Shown one piece after another: positions 52,750 through 62,395 of a DNA stretch of 64,000 nt (positions are counted from its first letter, which is position 1; the number at the start of each line of letters is the position of its first letter). Below the pieces are notes generated by a model. It had not been told where the DNA came from. It saw nothing but the letters and a program-made list of their open reading frames with translations, and ran no database searches. A program made the position numbers and the translations under genes. Source of the DNA: Gillisella vitis. GTDB taxonomy: Bacteria; Pseudomonadota; Alphaproteobacteria; Rhizobiales; Rhizobiaceae. The DNA lies in NCBI GenBank assembly GCA_009744235.1, contig WPHV01000002.1, positions 524,436-588,435 on the forward strand, read 5' to 3'.

Positions 52750-53643
52750 TCAGGGAGCTTTCTGGTCGAGGAAGGCGCTGACTTCCGCCATGCAGGCGTC
52801 GCGCTCTTCCACATGCGGCATGTGGCTGGACTGTTCGAAAATCCGCCAGCGCACATCGGGTATTTCGTCTGCGAAGGGCTGCACGCAGGCTTCGGTCGCC
52901 TCGTCGAACCGGCCGGAAATCAGCAGGGTCGGGACCGTGATGGTTGAGAGCCTGCCCTCGATGGTCCAGTCCTTCATGGTGCCGATAACGTGGAATTCAT
53001 TGGGACCGTTCATGGTGTGATAAACGGTCGGATCGGCGGCAATCGCATCAAAGGTGCGCTGCACTTCTGCTGGCATCGGCACGACGCGGCAGACATGGCG
53101 CTGGTTGAAGACATCGGTTGCCTTCATATAGTCGTCGCTGTCGGTGGTTTCCGCCTGTTCGTGGGCCAGCAATGTCGCCTGCACATCAGCGGGCAGCGCT
53201 TCACGCAGCCGGTTTGCCTCTGAGACCCAGGTGCGCAGCGAGGCTGGCGAATTGGCGATCACCAGGGCTTTCAACCCTTCGGGCTGGTCCACGGCAAATT
53301 CAGCGCCGAGCATGCCGCCCCAGGATTGGCCGAGCAGGCAATAGGCGCCGCGAATGCCCAGATGGTCGATCAGGTTGTGCAGTTCCGCCTTGAAGAACGC
53401 CACCGTCCAGAAGTCGCCGCCCTTGTCGGGCAGATGGGTGGATTTGCCATTGCCGACCTGGTCGTAATGAATGACGGCGCGGCCCGTTGCGGCAATGTCC
53501 TTGAAACTATCGACATAATCGTGGGTGCAGCCGGGACCGCCATGGGCCACGATCAGCGGCGGCTTGCCGGAGGTGAGGTCGCCGGTGATCCGATACCAGG
53601 TCTGATACTCGCCGTAGGGGGCGAAACCTTCAATAGTCGACAC
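52750..53643 (-). CDS. Prolyl-iminopeptidase / amino-acid-amidase-like hydrolase
   Basis: A 297-residue alpha/beta hydrolase. The oxyanion motif HGGPG is at 34-38, the nucleophile Ser107 lies in GQSWGG, with the acid in SGRFDEAT and His in SSHMPHVEE. This set marks the proline iminopeptidase family, which also includes L-amino-acid amidases. It has no signal peptide, so it acts in the cytoplasm on imported substrates. AGGAG lies 7 bp before GTG 53643, which fits the domain start; longer in-frame starts add unrelated residues. It sits between the ANTAR regulator and the importer genes. Confidence 0.87.
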   Translation of the reverse strand: MSTIEGFAPYGEYQTWYRITGDLTSGKPPLIVAHGGPGCTHDYVDSFKDIAATGRAVIHYDQVGNGKSTHLPDKGGDFWTVAFFKAELHNLIDHLGIRGAYCLLGQSWGGMLGAEFAVDQPEGLKALVIANSPASLRTWVSEANRLREALPADVQATLLAHEQAETTDSDDYMKATDVFNQRHVCRVVPMPAEVQRTFDAIAADPTVYHTMNGPNEFHVIGTMKDWTIEGRLSTITVPTLLISGRFDEATEACVQPFADEIPDVRWRIFEQSSHMPHVEERDACMAEVSAFLDQKAP

Positions 53644-53674
53644 GCAAAAACTCCTTTTGGACTGCAATTCTGTT

Positions 53675-54280
53675 TCAGTTGGATTTCGGGATGGGGAACT
53701 CGCCGATATGCCGGTCATTGCGGCAGATGGCCTCGGCGGCATCCTCGATGGTCATGCCCCAGTCCATCGCCACCATCCGCAATCTGCGCCAGGCCTCGGC
53801 CTCGGTGCAGGCACCTTGCCGCAGCAGTTCCAGCACGGCATGCACCACGACCGGTCGCTGCCGGACCCGGTTTTCAAGGCTGCGGATGTCATCTGCCTGG
53901 CTACGGGCTGCCTGATAGGCGTGGGCGGCGATCAACAGGGCGCTATAGGCACCGGTAGAGCCAACCGGTTTTAGGAAATGGGCATTGGAGCCTTGCGACA
54001 GCGCCCACTCGATCCGCCCAGGGGTTTCCGAGCCGATCAGCGCGATCATCGGCATCGGCGCAAATCCGGCTGGCCAGGGAAACTGACCGTCATGACCCAT
54101 ATCGGCATCGAAAAACACGATGTCGGCCCCGGCATGGCTCTCGTCCAGTTGCGGCCAGGCAATCGTCACCCGGATATGCAGGAGTTCGAGCTGGCGTTGC
54201 AGCGCATCGACGGAAGGATGCGGGCGATGCAGGATGATCGCATGCCAATTGGCAAGCAGGGGACGTTCGGGCCGCTTCAT
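53675..54280 (-). CDS. AmiR-like ANTAR antitermination regulator
   Basis: A 201-residue protein. Residues 1-120 look like a degenerate receiver domain (FFDADMG in place of a normal phospho-Asp site). A coiled helix around 125-140 leads to a C-terminal ANTAR domain ([23 protein letters not shown]), the RNA-binding fold of AmiR and NasT. Such proteins bind leader RNA and prevent formation of a terminator. Its start overlaps the stop of the AmiC-like gene by 4 bp, just as amiC and amiR are paired in Pseudomonas. An intrinsic terminator in the leader of this same operon is the likely target. Confidence 0.85.
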   Translation of the reverse strand: MKRPERPLLANWHAIILHRPHPSVDALQRQLELLHIRVTIAWPQLDESHAGADIVFFDADMGHDGQFPWPAGFAPMPMIALIGSETPGRIEWALSQGSNAHFLKPVGSTGAYSALLIAAHAYQAARSQADDIRSLENRVRQRPVVVHAVLELLRQGACTEAEAWRRLRMVAMDWGMTIEDAAEAICRNDRHIGEFPIPKSN

Positions 54281-55461
54281 TTGATCACCTTCAGCGATGG
54301 TGACGTCTGGGGTTTAGGCGTGGGTGGAGTGTCTTCCATTCGCTTTGGTTGGCTGCGCACCAGATAGGGATCAGCCTCAATGGGCACCGGCGCACTCTGA
54401 AACAGCGTGAAGGAACCATCGTGGTCCGAAAGCGCGATATGCGGACGAAGCGCGGCGTGCTGGGTGCGGGGGTCGATTTTCAATGGCCCAAGCGGGGTGC
54501 GAAATAGCCGGTTCGTGGCGGCATGGCGCACGGCCTCCGGCATGTCGCTGCCCACATCGGCAATGGCCTGCGCCAGAACCATCACAGCGGTATAGGCAGA
54601 AACGAAAGGCGTGGTCAGGCGGCGGTCCTGACCGTGACGCCGTGCGATTCCTGCCTTGAACTCCTGATTTTCCGCGCTCTCCAGTCCCTGGAAATAGACA
54701 GAGGTGGTGATATGGCCAATCCGGGCGGATGGCTCCAGAACGGCGAGATCCGTTTCGCAGAGATTGCAGGCGGTGACAGGACAGTGTTCCGGGGCAAAAT
54801 CTGGGTCTTCGCGCCGCAGGGCGTCATAGGCGGCCAGAAAGGCGGCTGCCGATTGGCCGACGAGATTGCTCAGGATGAAATCGGGCCGCTTCTGGCGGAT
54901 TTCGGCAATCAGGTGATCGACCTGGGTGGAGCCGAGCGGCATATAACGGTCCGCGACGACCTGGCCGCCGCTGGCCTCGGTGAGTTCCCGAGCGATCCGG
55001 CTGACTTCCCACCCCCAGATATAATTGGACCCGACAATGAAAGGCCGCCGCCCGAACCGTGGCAGGATATGCGCAAACAGCGGCAGAAGGTGCTGGTTGG
55101 GACAGGCACCGAGATAAAGCGCGCTGTCGCTGGCCTCATAGCCCTCATAAGGAAAGGCATACCAGAGCAGGGCGCCGGAGCGTTCGACTACCGGCAGGAT
55201 TTCTTTGCGGCTCCAGGACGTGATGGCGCCAATGATATGTTTGCAGCCATCATCGCGGGTGGCCGCTTCCGCCATCAATCCATAGCGCTCGGCATTGCCG
55301 CCGGGATCGGCCAGTTTCGCCTCGATTTGAACAGCAAATGCCGTATCGGTATTGATCTGCGCAATGGCCGCCATCGCCCCGTCGACGGCTTCCCGACCGA
55401 GTGCCGCATAAGGCCCGGTGGTCGAGAACAGGATCGAAATCGGAACGGTCATCCTTGTCAT
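54277..55461 (-). CDS. AmiC-like ligand-sensing protein
   Basis: A 394-residue protein of the periplasmic-binding fold type I (branched-chain amino acid / UrtA / AmiC group), opening VPISILFSTTGPYAALGRE and with a GSNYIWGWEVSR segment typical of AmiC. It has no signal peptide, which fits a cytoplasmic sensor rather than a transport protein. In Pseudomonas, AmiC holds AmiR inactive until an amide binds. The 4-bp overlap with the ANTAR gene supports the same pairing here. It is the first gene after the leader terminator. NasS-like or transport roles are less likely. Confidence 0.84.
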   Translation of the reverse strand: MTRMTVPISILFSTTGPYAALGREAVDGAMAAIAQINTDTAFAVQIEAKLADPGGNAERYGLMAEAATRDDGCKHIIGAITSWSRKEILPVVERSGALLWYAFPYEGYEASDSALYLGACPNQHLLPLFAHILPRFGRRPFIVGSNYIWGWEVSRIARELTEASGGQVVADRYMPLGSTQVDHLIAEIRQKRPDFILSNLVGQSAAAFLAAYDALRREDPDFAPEHCPVTACNLCETDLAVLEPSARIGHITTSVYFQGLESAENQEFKAGIARRHGQDRRLTTPFVSAYTAVMVLAQAIADVGSDMPEAVRHAATNRLFRTPLGPLKIDPRTQHAALRPHIALSDHDGSFTLFQSAPVPIEADPYLVRSQPKRMEDTPPTPKPQTSPSLKVIK

Positions 55462-55508
55462 GCAGTCACTCTTGCCTTGCGATCTTTCCTAGGGGAGAAA
55501 TCGCGCAT

Positions 55509-55549
55509 AAAAAAAGCCCCGGCCCGTCCGTGAAGACGAGTTGCGGGGC
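55509..55549 (-). terminator. Leader terminator ahead of the AmiC-like gene, likely antitermination target
   Basis: On the minus strand GCCCCG (55549-55544) pairs with CGGGGC (55521-55516) through an inner CGTC/GACG stem with a six-base loop, followed by seven U residues (55515-55509). It lies between a candidate promoter and the operon's first gene, so it must be bypassed for expression. Upstream in the leader a hairpin GGCAGCC...TGCC (around 55561-55590) could be part of the antiterminator. Confidence 0.75.
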
Positions 55550-55664
55550 GTGTTTGCCTGCGGCATCAAAGCCATGTGATCGGCTGCCAGGACAATTTTC
55601 ATCGAATATGTCAGGCGACCATTTTGTCCCTCAATCCCTAGGGGATTTTCAGGAGCGTGTATGC

Positions 55665-55693
55665 AGGCTATGCTCCGGTTAAAATATAGTCAA
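55665..55693 (-). promoter_or_regulatory. Candidate promoter of the amide/peptide operon
   Basis: Minus-strand TTGACT (55693-55688) and TAGCCT (55670-55665) are 17 bp apart. Transcription would start near 55658 and give a leader of about 200 nt that contains the terminator. The divergent LysR gene starts about 170 bp away. Confidence 0.45.
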
Positions 55694-55861
55694 TAAGAAT
55701 TTTAGCTTATTTATTAGGCTTCAATGGTTGCGCGCTCGTATCTTCTGCAACGAGTACGCTTAACGGAGCGATAGGGCGAATATGGGAAAAACATCACCCC
55801 AGGCAGGACTTGGAAGCCGTGGAGAAATCTGGCAATTCTGTTGCGGCGGGGATGAGCGGGC

Positions 55862-56764
55862 ATGCACATAAAAGCACTGATCTATTTCGATGAACTGGTG
55901 CGGACCCGGTCGATGCGGGCGGCTGCCGAGCGTCTGAACGTGCAGCCGACCGCCTTTGCCCGACAGATCGACCAGCTGGAGCATTATTTCGGTACGGTGT
56001 TGATCGAGCGGTCGAGCCGGGGCATCCAGCTGACGGCGGCGGGCGAGTTGCTGGCGGCAAGAGCGGGCAAGACATTGCGTGAGCTGAACCATGTTCACCA
56101 GCTGATCGACGATCTCCAGGGCTTGAAGCGCGGTCATGTCACTATCCACGCAAACGGTGCGACGGTGGCCAATCTGCTGGCACCGGCTCTGGCCGATTTC
56201 AGCCTGGTCTATCCCAATATTCGGTTTTCGGTGACCATTTCCAGCGCCGGTCAGGCGATGGAGGCCTTGTCGAGCGCCAAGGCGGACATGGCCGTTACCC
56301 TGTTTTCAGAGCCTGATCCGGGTATAAGGGTGCGGGCACGGGCGCAAATCATTTATGATGTCATCGCTGCCAGCCACCATCCGGCAGCGCACTTGGCGGA
56401 AATGACCGTCACCGAGCTTGCCCGCTTTCCGCTGGCGGTGCCAGATGGGTCCTTTGGTGCGCGCCGCGCCTTCGATGCCTGGTTTTCCAAGGCTGGTCTG
56501 GAGCTTGATCCGGTCTTCGTGACGGGATCGCTGGAAATGCAGCGGGAACTGGTGTTGCGCGGTGCCGCCTTGACATTGCTGCCAGCCCAGACGGTGGCGC
56601 GTGAGCGCCGGTCTGGCGAACTGGTGGTTATCCCGATTGCCGGTGGGGCGGGTATCCGCACACCCATCGATCTGTGCGTCGCCGGTGACCGGCAATTGTC
56701 GTTTGCCGCTTCCAAGCTGGTGGATGCGGTTGAGCGGTTCATGCGCGAACAGATGGGGAAATGA
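55862..56764 (+). CDS. LysR-family transcriptional regulator
   Basis: A 300-residue regulator. The N-terminal winged helix-turn-helix (about 1-62) reads YFDELVRTRSMRAAAERL and ARQIDQLEHYFGTVLIER. A linker helix and a two-lobed effector domain (about 90-295) follow. It lies between two divergent importer operons and just before the plus-strand one, so it probably controls the latter in response to its substrate. The effector is unknown. Confidence 0.9.
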   Translation: MHIKALIYFDELVRTRSMRAAAERLNVQPTAFARQIDQLEHYFGTVLIERSSRGIQLTAAGELLAARAGKTLRELNHVHQLIDDLQGLKRGHVTIHANGATVANLLAPALADFSLVYPNIRFSVTISSAGQAMEALSSAKADMAVTLFSEPDPGIRVRARAQIIYDVIAASHHPAAHLAEMTVTELARFPLAVPDGSFGARRAFDAWFSKAGLELDPVFVTGSLEMQRELVLRGAALTLLPAQTVARERRSGELVVIPIAGGAGIRTPIDLCVAGDRQLSFAASKLVDAVERFMREQMGK

Positions 56765-56770
56765 AGAATT

Positions 56771-56795
56771 GCGTGTAGCGTTTTGCGCTCCACGC
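56771..56795 (+). other. Small hairpin after the LysR gene
   Basis: GCGTG-T-AGCG and CGCT-C-CACGC form an imperfect stem around a short T-rich loop, starting 7 bp after the LysR stop. There is no following T-run, so termination is uncertain. Confidence 0.35.
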
Positions 56796-56907
56796 AGAAC
56801 ACAAAAAACCGCATTGTGTGGTTGCTTGCGAAATGACAATATTTTCGGCAATGACGCCACCCGTGGTAAACACGGAAAAACGAGCGTTCACGAAGGGGAA
56901 TTTGACG

Positions 56908-58431
56908 ATGGTTCATGCACGCTTTTTCAAGCCGGGCACTTTGCGTTGCATCGCGTTGATGACGCTGGCGGCGACAGTCTCGCTTGTCGGCCCCGGCCTG
57001 GCGACGGCGGCCCAGAGGACGCTGACACTCGGCATGAATATCGAGCCGACCGGGCTTGATTCGACGGTGGCAGCCCCCGTGGCAATCGGCCAGGTGACCT
57101 GGCAGAATATTTTCGAAGGGCTGGTTGCTATCGACCGCGACGGCAAGATCGTCCCGCAGCTGGCGAAAAGCTGGGAAATTTCCCCCGACGGTCTCACCTA
57201 TACATTCAAGCTCCAGGAGGGCGTGACCTTCCACGATGGCGAGGCATTCGATTCTTCCGTGGCAAAATTCACGCTCGACCGGGCGCGTGGCCCGGACTCG
57301 ACCAATGGCCAGAAACGGTTTTTCAGCGCCATCGACACTATCGAGACCCCGGACAAGGCAACGCTGGTCTTGAAGCTGAAGGAACCAGCGGGCTCGCTGC
57401 TCTACTGGCTGGGCTGGCCCGCCTCCGTGATGGTTGCCCCGAAAACTGCTGCTGACGACAAGACCAAACCCATTGGCACTGGCCCGTTCAAATTCGTCAG
57501 CTGGACCAAGGGCGACCGGGTGGAGCTTGCTGCCAATCCTGCTTACTGGAACAAGCAGGTGAAGCTTGGCCTCGACAAGGTGGTGTTCCGCTTCATTCCC
57601 GATGCCCAGGCCCAGGCGGCGGCGCTGAAATCCGGCGGCGTCGATGCCTTTCCAGAGTTCAGCGCGCCGGAACTGATGGACAGTTTCAAGGATGACGCCA
57701 AGCTTGCGACTGTTATCGGCAATACCGAGTTGAAGGTCGTGGCGGGCATGAACAACACCCGCAAGCCGTTCAACGACAAGCGCGTGCGCCAGGCGCTGAT
57801 GATGGCGATTGATCGTTCAACGCTGGTGGAAGGCGCCTGGTCCGGCTACGGCACTGTGATCGGCAGCCATTATACGCCGAACGATCCGGGCTATATCGAT
57901 ACCACCAAGGTTCTGCCCTATAACCCGGAAAAGGCCAAGGCGCTTCTGGAGGAAGCTGGCTATCCGAACGGGTTCAGCTTCACCATCAAGACCCCGCAAA
58001 TGACCTATGCGCCGCGCAGCGCCGAAATCATGCAGGCCATGCTGGCCGAAATCGGCGTGACGATGACCATAGAGCCCACCGAGTTTCCGGGAAAATGGGT
58101 GTCGGATGTGTTCAAGGGGACGGATTATGACATGACCATTGTTGCTCATGCCGAGCCTGTTGATATCGATATCTATGCCCGCGACCCCTATTATTTCAAC
58201 TATAAGAACCCGGTCTTCAACGAGACGATCAAGAAAATCCAGGCCACATCCGATCCGGCGGCTCAGGCCACGCTTTACGGTCAGGCACAGCAGATTTTGG
58301 CGGAGGATGTGCCGGCGCTCTATCTGTTCGTCATGCCGAAGCTTGGTGTGTGGAACAAGAAGATCAAGGGCTTGTGGGAGAACGAACCGATCCCCGCCAA
58401 TGTTCTGACGGATGTGCATTGGGAGGATTGA
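56908..58431 (+). CDS. Periplasmic peptide/nickel-type binding protein of second importer
   Basis: A 507-residue cluster C binding protein. The signal peptide (about 1-35) has a hydrophobic core ALMTLAATVSLVGPGLATA and cleavage near AQR. The mature part begins LTLGMNIEPTGLD and contains GKIVPQLAKSWEISPDGLTYTFKL, the classical SBP_bac_5 signature. AAGGGG precedes ATG 56908 by 9 bp. It starts the operon binding protein, permease, permease, ATPase, ATPase, amidase. The ligand is probably a peptide or amide compound. Confidence 0.9.
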   Translation: MVHARFFKPGTLRCIALMTLAATVSLVGPGLATAAQRTLTLGMNIEPTGLDSTVAAPVAIGQVTWQNIFEGLVAIDRDGKIVPQLAKSWEISPDGLTYTFKLQEGVTFHDGEAFDSSVAKFTLDRARGPDSTNGQKRFFSAIDTIETPDKATLVLKLKEPAGSLLYWLGWPASVMVAPKTAADDKTKPIGTGPFKFVSWTKGDRVELAANPAYWNKQVKLGLDKVVFRFIPDAQAQAAALKSGGVDAFPEFSAPELMDSFKDDAKLATVIGNTELKVVAGMNNTRKPFNDKRVRQALMMAIDRSTLVEGAWSGYGTVIGSHYTPNDPGYIDTTKVLPYNPEKAKALLEEAGYPNGFSFTIKTPQMTYAPRSAEIMQAMLAEIGVTMTIEPTEFPGKWVSDVFKGTDYDMTIVAHAEPVDIDIYARDPYYFNYKNPVFNETIKKIQATSDPAAQATLYGQAQQILAEDVPALYLFVMPKLGVWNKKIKGLWENEPIPANVLTDVHWED

Positions 58432-58439
58432 TCCTGATC

Positions 58440-58465
58440 GGTGATGGCCGGAAACGGTCATCGCC
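58440..58465 (+). other. Stem-loop between binding-protein and permease genes
   Basis: A 10-bp stem (58440-58449 with 58456-58465, two G-U pairs) with a six-base loop GGAAAC lies 9 bp after the binding-protein stop. It probably protects the upstream message or attenuates read-through, matching the element found at the same place in the opposite operon. Confidence 0.5.
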
Positions 58466-58572
58466 CTCCCGATGTGAAGGCACATTGGCCTGATACAAGT
58501 GCACGTGGGATTGACTGCTTCGTCCTTGCACGGAGCCGGTCCCCAAAAATCCGTGCGGAAGGAAAACCAGAG

Positions 58573-59523
58573 ATGCTTGCCCTTATTCTCAGGCGGCTGG
58601 GCGGCCTTGTCCTGACACTGGCTGCCGTGTCCATCCTGATTTTTATCCTGATGGATGTGCTTCCCGGCGATCCCGCCGCCGTCATGCTCGGCACCTCGGC
58701 AAGCCCCGATACGCTGGCGGCGCTGCGCCATGAGCTTGGCCTCGATCAACCGCTGGCGATGCGTTATCTGCACTGGTTGGCAGGCGCCGTGACGGGGGAT
58801 CTGGGCCAGTCCTATACCTATGGCGTGCCGGTGGCTGGCTTGATCGGCGAGCGCCTGACCGTCACGCTGCCTTTGGCGGTGATGGCGATCCTTCTGTCCA
58901 TGGCAATCGCCATCCCGATGGGTGTCGCTTCTGCCTCTAGGCGCAATAGCGGTTTCGATTATACGGCTGGCTTTCTGTCGCAACTGTTCATCGCCGTTCC
59001 GGGCTTCTGGGTCGGCCTGTTGCTGGTGCTTGGCTTTTCCATCGGTCTCGGCTGGATGCCGGCTGGAGGCTTTGCCGGATGGCAGGCAGGATTTGGCCCG
59101 GCACTGCTGTCGCTGACCCTGCCAGCCGTCGCATTGGCGCTGCCGCAGGCAGGCGTGCTGACCCGCGTCACCCGCTCGGCGGTGCTTGACGTGATGAACG
59201 AGGATTTCGTTCGCACCGCCCGCGCCAAGGGCCTGACACGGCGTGCGGCTCTGTGGCGTCATGCGGTGCCGAATGCGCTGGTGCCGGTCATGACCATTCT
59301 TGGCCTGCAATTCACCTTCCTGATCGCCGGGGCGATCCTGATTGAAAATGTCTTCAACCTGCCGGGTCTGGGGCGGCTTGCCTATCAGGCGCTGAACCAG
59401 CGCGACATCATCGTCATGCAGGATGTGGTCCTGTTCTTCGCGGGCCTGGTCATCATCATGAATTTCCTTGTCGATCTCTCTTATCTCGTGCTGGACCCAA
59501 GATTGCGGGGCAGGGGCAAATGA
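58573..59523 (+). CDS. Peptide-type ABC importer permease (DppB-like), second importer
   Basis: A 316-residue permease with six hydrophobic segments; N-terminus RRLGGLVLTLAAVSILIFIL and EAA-loop NEDFVRTARAKGLTRRAALW are diagnostic. ATG 58573 begins right at the first helix; a longer in-frame start at 58441 adds about 44 unrelated residues inside the hairpin region. It overlaps the next permease by 4 bp. Confidence 0.9.
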   Translation: MLALILRRLGGLVLTLAAVSILIFILMDVLPGDPAAVMLGTSASPDTLAALRHELGLDQPLAMRYLHWLAGAVTGDLGQSYTYGVPVAGLIGERLTVTLPLAVMAILLSMAIAIPMGVASASRRNSGFDYTAGFLSQLFIAVPGFWVGLLLVLGFSIGLGWMPAGGFAGWQAGFGPALLSLTLPAVALALPQAGVLTRVTRSAVLDVMNEDFVRTARAKGLTRRAALWRHAVPNALVPVMTILGLQFTFLIAGAILIENVFNLPGLGRLAYQALNQRDIIVMQDVVLFFAGLVIIMNFLVDLSYLVLDPRLRGRGK

Positions 59524-60386
59524 CCACGACCGTGACAACCCCAAAGCCGTTTACCAGGCGGCTCACCCGTCTTTTTCTGCGCCCGACATTGCTGATCGGC
59601 GGGCTGATTATCATCCTGCTGGTGGCGATTGCCCTTCTGTCGCTGGTCTGGACACCGCTGCCGCCGACCCGCATGCAGATCGTCTACAAGCTGAAGCCGC
59701 CGCTGGTGCATGGCTTGCTGGGAACCGACCAGCTTGGCCGCGACCTGACCTCCATGCTGATGGTCGGCGCCTGGAACTCCCTGTCGACCGCCTTGGCGGC
59801 GGTGGTGCTTGGGGCGGGCGTCGGCACGCTGTTCGGCGTTACGGTTGCGGCGCGGCGCGGCATGGTCGAGGCGCTGACCATGCGGATCAATGATGTGATC
59901 TTCGCCATTCCGCCGATCCTGTCGGCCATGATGCTCGGCGCTCTGCTTGGCACGGGGCGGTTTACCGCCATTATCGCCATCGCCGTGTTCATGGTGCCGG
60001 TTTTTGCCCGCGTCACCGCCAGTGCGGCTCTTCAGGTCTGGTCGCGGGATTATGTGCTGGCAGCACGCGCCGCAGGCAAGGGTCAGGTGCTGATAACCAT
60101 CGAACATGTCCTGCCCAATATTGCCAGCCAGATCATCGTACAGGTCGCCATCCAACTCGGCCTGGCCATTCTGACCGAGGCGGGCTTGAGCTTTCTTGGT
60201 CTCGGCATGCCGCCACCGGCACCGACCTGGGGGCGGATGCTGGCCGATTCCCAAACCTATCTGGCTGCCGCGCCCTGGCTTGCCATCCTGCCGGGCCTCG
60301 CCATCGCGCTTACTGTGCTTGGCTTCAATATGCTGGGCGATGGACTGCGCGATCTTCTCGACCCGCGTGAAAAGGGGCGCTCATGA
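59520..60386 (+). CDS. Peptide-type ABC importer permease (DppC-like), second importer
   Basis: A 288-residue permease with a basic N-terminal tail, a first helix near 25-45, and the LGTDQLGRDLTSMLMVGAWN motif of DppC proteins. The EAA loop is around AARAAGKGQVLITIEHVLPN. It overlaps both neighbours by 4 bp, so the subunits are made in step. Confidence 0.9.
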   Translation: MTTTVTTPKPFTRRLTRLFLRPTLLIGGLIIILLVAIALLSLVWTPLPPTRMQIVYKLKPPLVHGLLGTDQLGRDLTSMLMVGAWNSLSTALAAVVLGAGVGTLFGVTVAARRGMVEALTMRINDVIFAIPPILSAMMLGALLGTGRFTAIIAIAVFMVPVFARVTASAALQVWSRDYVLAARAAGKGQVLITIEHVLPNIASQIIVQVAIQLGLAILTEAGLSFLGLGMPPPAPTWGRMLADSQTYLAAAPWLAILPGLAIALTVLGFNMLGDGLRDLLDPREKGRS

Positions 60387-61381
60387 GCGAACAACCATTG
60401 CTTTCGGTTCGAGACCTGTCCATTTCGGTGGATCTCCCCGATGGCCGTTCCACACCCATTATCGATGACCTGAGTTTTGATCTGCGGGCTGGCGAAACAC
60501 TTGGTATTGTCGGTGAAAGTGGCTCTGGAAAATCCCTGGCATCGCTGGCGGTCATCGGACTTTTGCCCCGCGTTGCGCGCCCGACTGGCCAGATCCTGCT
60601 TGACGGAGAGGACCTGTTGAGCGCCAGCGAAGACCGGCTGTGCAAGATCCGTGGCAACCGGATCGGCATGATCTTTCAGGAGCCTTTGACGGCGCTTAAC
60701 CCGGCGATGACCGTTGGCGACCAGATTGCCGAAGGCCTGGTCTGGCATCGTGGCCTCAGCTGGCGTCAGGCGCGCCGCGAGGCGGTGGAGCTGCTCGATC
60801 AGGTTCGCATTCCCGATGCAAAGCGCCGGGCCGTGACCTATCCGCATGAAATGTCGGGCGGCCAGCGCCAGCGCGTCGGCATCGCCATTGCACTGGCGCT
60901 GAAACCGGCGCTGATGATCGCCGATGAGCCGACGACGGCGCTCGATGTGACGGTACAGGCCGAAGTGCTCGATATTCTCGATGATCTCGTGCGCGAATAC
61001 CGGATGGCGCTGATCCTCGTCAGCCACGATCTCGGCGTCATCGCCCGCATGTGCGACCGAAACCTGGTTCTCTATGCCGGACGGCGGATGGAGGAAGGCC
61101 TGACCCGCGATGTTCTGACCTCTCCGCTCAATCCCTACACCCGAGGCCTGTTATCCGCCGTGCCTAAGCGGGTGTCGGGAAAGGACGGCGAGCAAGGCAG
61201 GCTTGCCACCATTCCCGGCACGGTTCCAGGGTTTGCACAGCTGCCGGAAGGCTGCTGTTTTTCCGACCGTTGTCCTGATGTGATGACGGAATGTCGTCTC
61301 ACTGCGCCGGGGTGGTCGAGGCATGGGGAGGATCGCGGCGTGCGCTGTCTGCGCGCTGAGCAAGGGGAGGTCAGCCGATGA
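60383..61381 (+). CDS. Peptide-type ABC importer ATPase (DppD-like), second importer
   Basis: A 332-residue ATPase with GESGSGKSL Walker A, MSGGQRQRVGIAIAL signature, IADEPTTALD Walker B, SHDLG H-loop and a C-terminal Cys motif (CCFSDRCPDVMTEC). All catalytic residues are present. It overlaps the next ATPase gene by 4 bp. Confidence 0.92.
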   Translation: MSEQPLLSVRDLSISVDLPDGRSTPIIDDLSFDLRAGETLGIVGESGSGKSLASLAVIGLLPRVARPTGQILLDGEDLLSASEDRLCKIRGNRIGMIFQEPLTALNPAMTVGDQIAEGLVWHRGLSWRQARREAVELLDQVRIPDAKRRAVTYPHEMSGGQRQRVGIAIALALKPALMIADEPTTALDVTVQAEVLDILDDLVREYRMALILVSHDLGVIARMCDRNLVLYAGRRMEEGLTRDVLTSPLNPYTRGLLSAVPKRVSGKDGEQGRLATIPGTVPGFAQLPEGCCFSDRCPDVMTECRLTAPGWSRHGEDRGVRCLRAEQGEVSR

Positions 61382-62370
61382 CCGACACCAGTCTTCTCGA
61401 TATTCGCATGCTTACCCGTGACTATGTCAGCAGTCCCCTGTTTGGCGCCTCCCATACCAGCCGAGCGCTGGACGAGGTGTCGCTGACGGTCGGGCGCGGC
61501 GAGATCTATGGCATTGTCGGTGAAAGCGGCTGTGGCAAATCCACCCTTGCCCGGCTGGTGATGGCGCTTGATCGTCCGACATCGGGGCATGTCCTGTTTG
61601 ACGGCGACGATCTGTTTTCACTGTTGCCAGAAGCGCTGAAGCGCAAGCGACAGGCTTTCCAGATGGTGTTTCAGGACCCGTTCGGCTCGCTCGATCCGCG
61701 CCAAACCATCGGGCGGATTATAGCGGAACCCTTGCATGTGCTGACGCCAAGGCCGGGCAAGACAGCAATCCGCGACAAAGTCGCCGCCATGCTGGAAAGC
61801 GTCGGCTTGCAGGCCAGCCATGCGCAACGCTATCCGCATGAGTTTTCCGGCGGCCAGCGCCAGCGCATCGCCATTGCCCGCGCCTTGATCACCGAACCAA
61901 AACTTGTCGTGGCCGATGAGGCGGTCTCGGCGCTCGATCTCTCCGTCCAGGGTCAGGTCCTCAACCTGTTGATGGATCTGCGCCGCACACGCGGTGTCAG
62001 CTTTCTGTTCATCACCCATAATCTGGCGGTGGTGGATTGTATCGCTGACCGGGTCGGGGTGATGTATCGCGGCAGGCTGGTGGAGCAGGGACCGGCCCAT
62101 GCGGTTTTCGAGCAGCCCCTGCATCCCTATACGAAAATTCTGGCTGATGCCGAGCCAAGCGTTCACCGTTTCGGCAGGCCGCAAAAGCCTGCCCCTCTGC
62201 CTGATATCAGCGGCGATCCCGATATCGGCTGCGCGTTCCGTGCGCGCTGTCCGCTGGCGCAGACACGTTGCACCATTGAGCCGCCAGTGCTGCGGGAGAT
62301 CATGCCCGGACGTGAGGCGGCCTGCCACCGCGCCGAGGTGATGGCAGGGACCGATAGCTTCATCCGATAA
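61378..62370 (+). CDS. Peptide-type ABC importer ATPase (DppF-like), second importer
   Basis: A 330-residue ATPase with GESGCGKST Walker A, FSGGQRQRIAIARAL signature, VADEAVSALD Walker B (Ala in place of the usual Pro), and a C-terminal Cys motif (CAFRARCPLAQTRC). It pairs with the preceding ATPase. A 25-bp gap separates it from the amidase gene. Confidence 0.91.
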   Translation: MTDTSLLDIRMLTRDYVSSPLFGASHTSRALDEVSLTVGRGEIYGIVGESGCGKSTLARLVMALDRPTSGHVLFDGDDLFSLLPEALKRKRQAFQMVFQDPFGSLDPRQTIGRIIAEPLHVLTPRPGKTAIRDKVAAMLESVGLQASHAQRYPHEFSGGQRQRIAIARALITEPKLVVADEAVSALDLSVQGQVLNLLMDLRRTRGVSFLFITHNLAVVDCIADRVGVMYRGRLVEQGPAHAVFEQPLHPYTKILADAEPSVHRFGRPQKPAPLPDISGDPDIGCAFRARCPLAQTRCTIEPPVLREIMPGREAACHRAEVMAGTDSFIR

Positions 62371-62395
62371 AGACCAAAGATAGAGAAAGCCAGGA

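Noticed and set aside
54277-55461. Alternative call as urea or branched-chain amino acid transport binding protein
   Set aside because: No signal peptide and a 4-bp overlap with an ANTAR gene fit an AmiC-type cytoplasmic sensor better.
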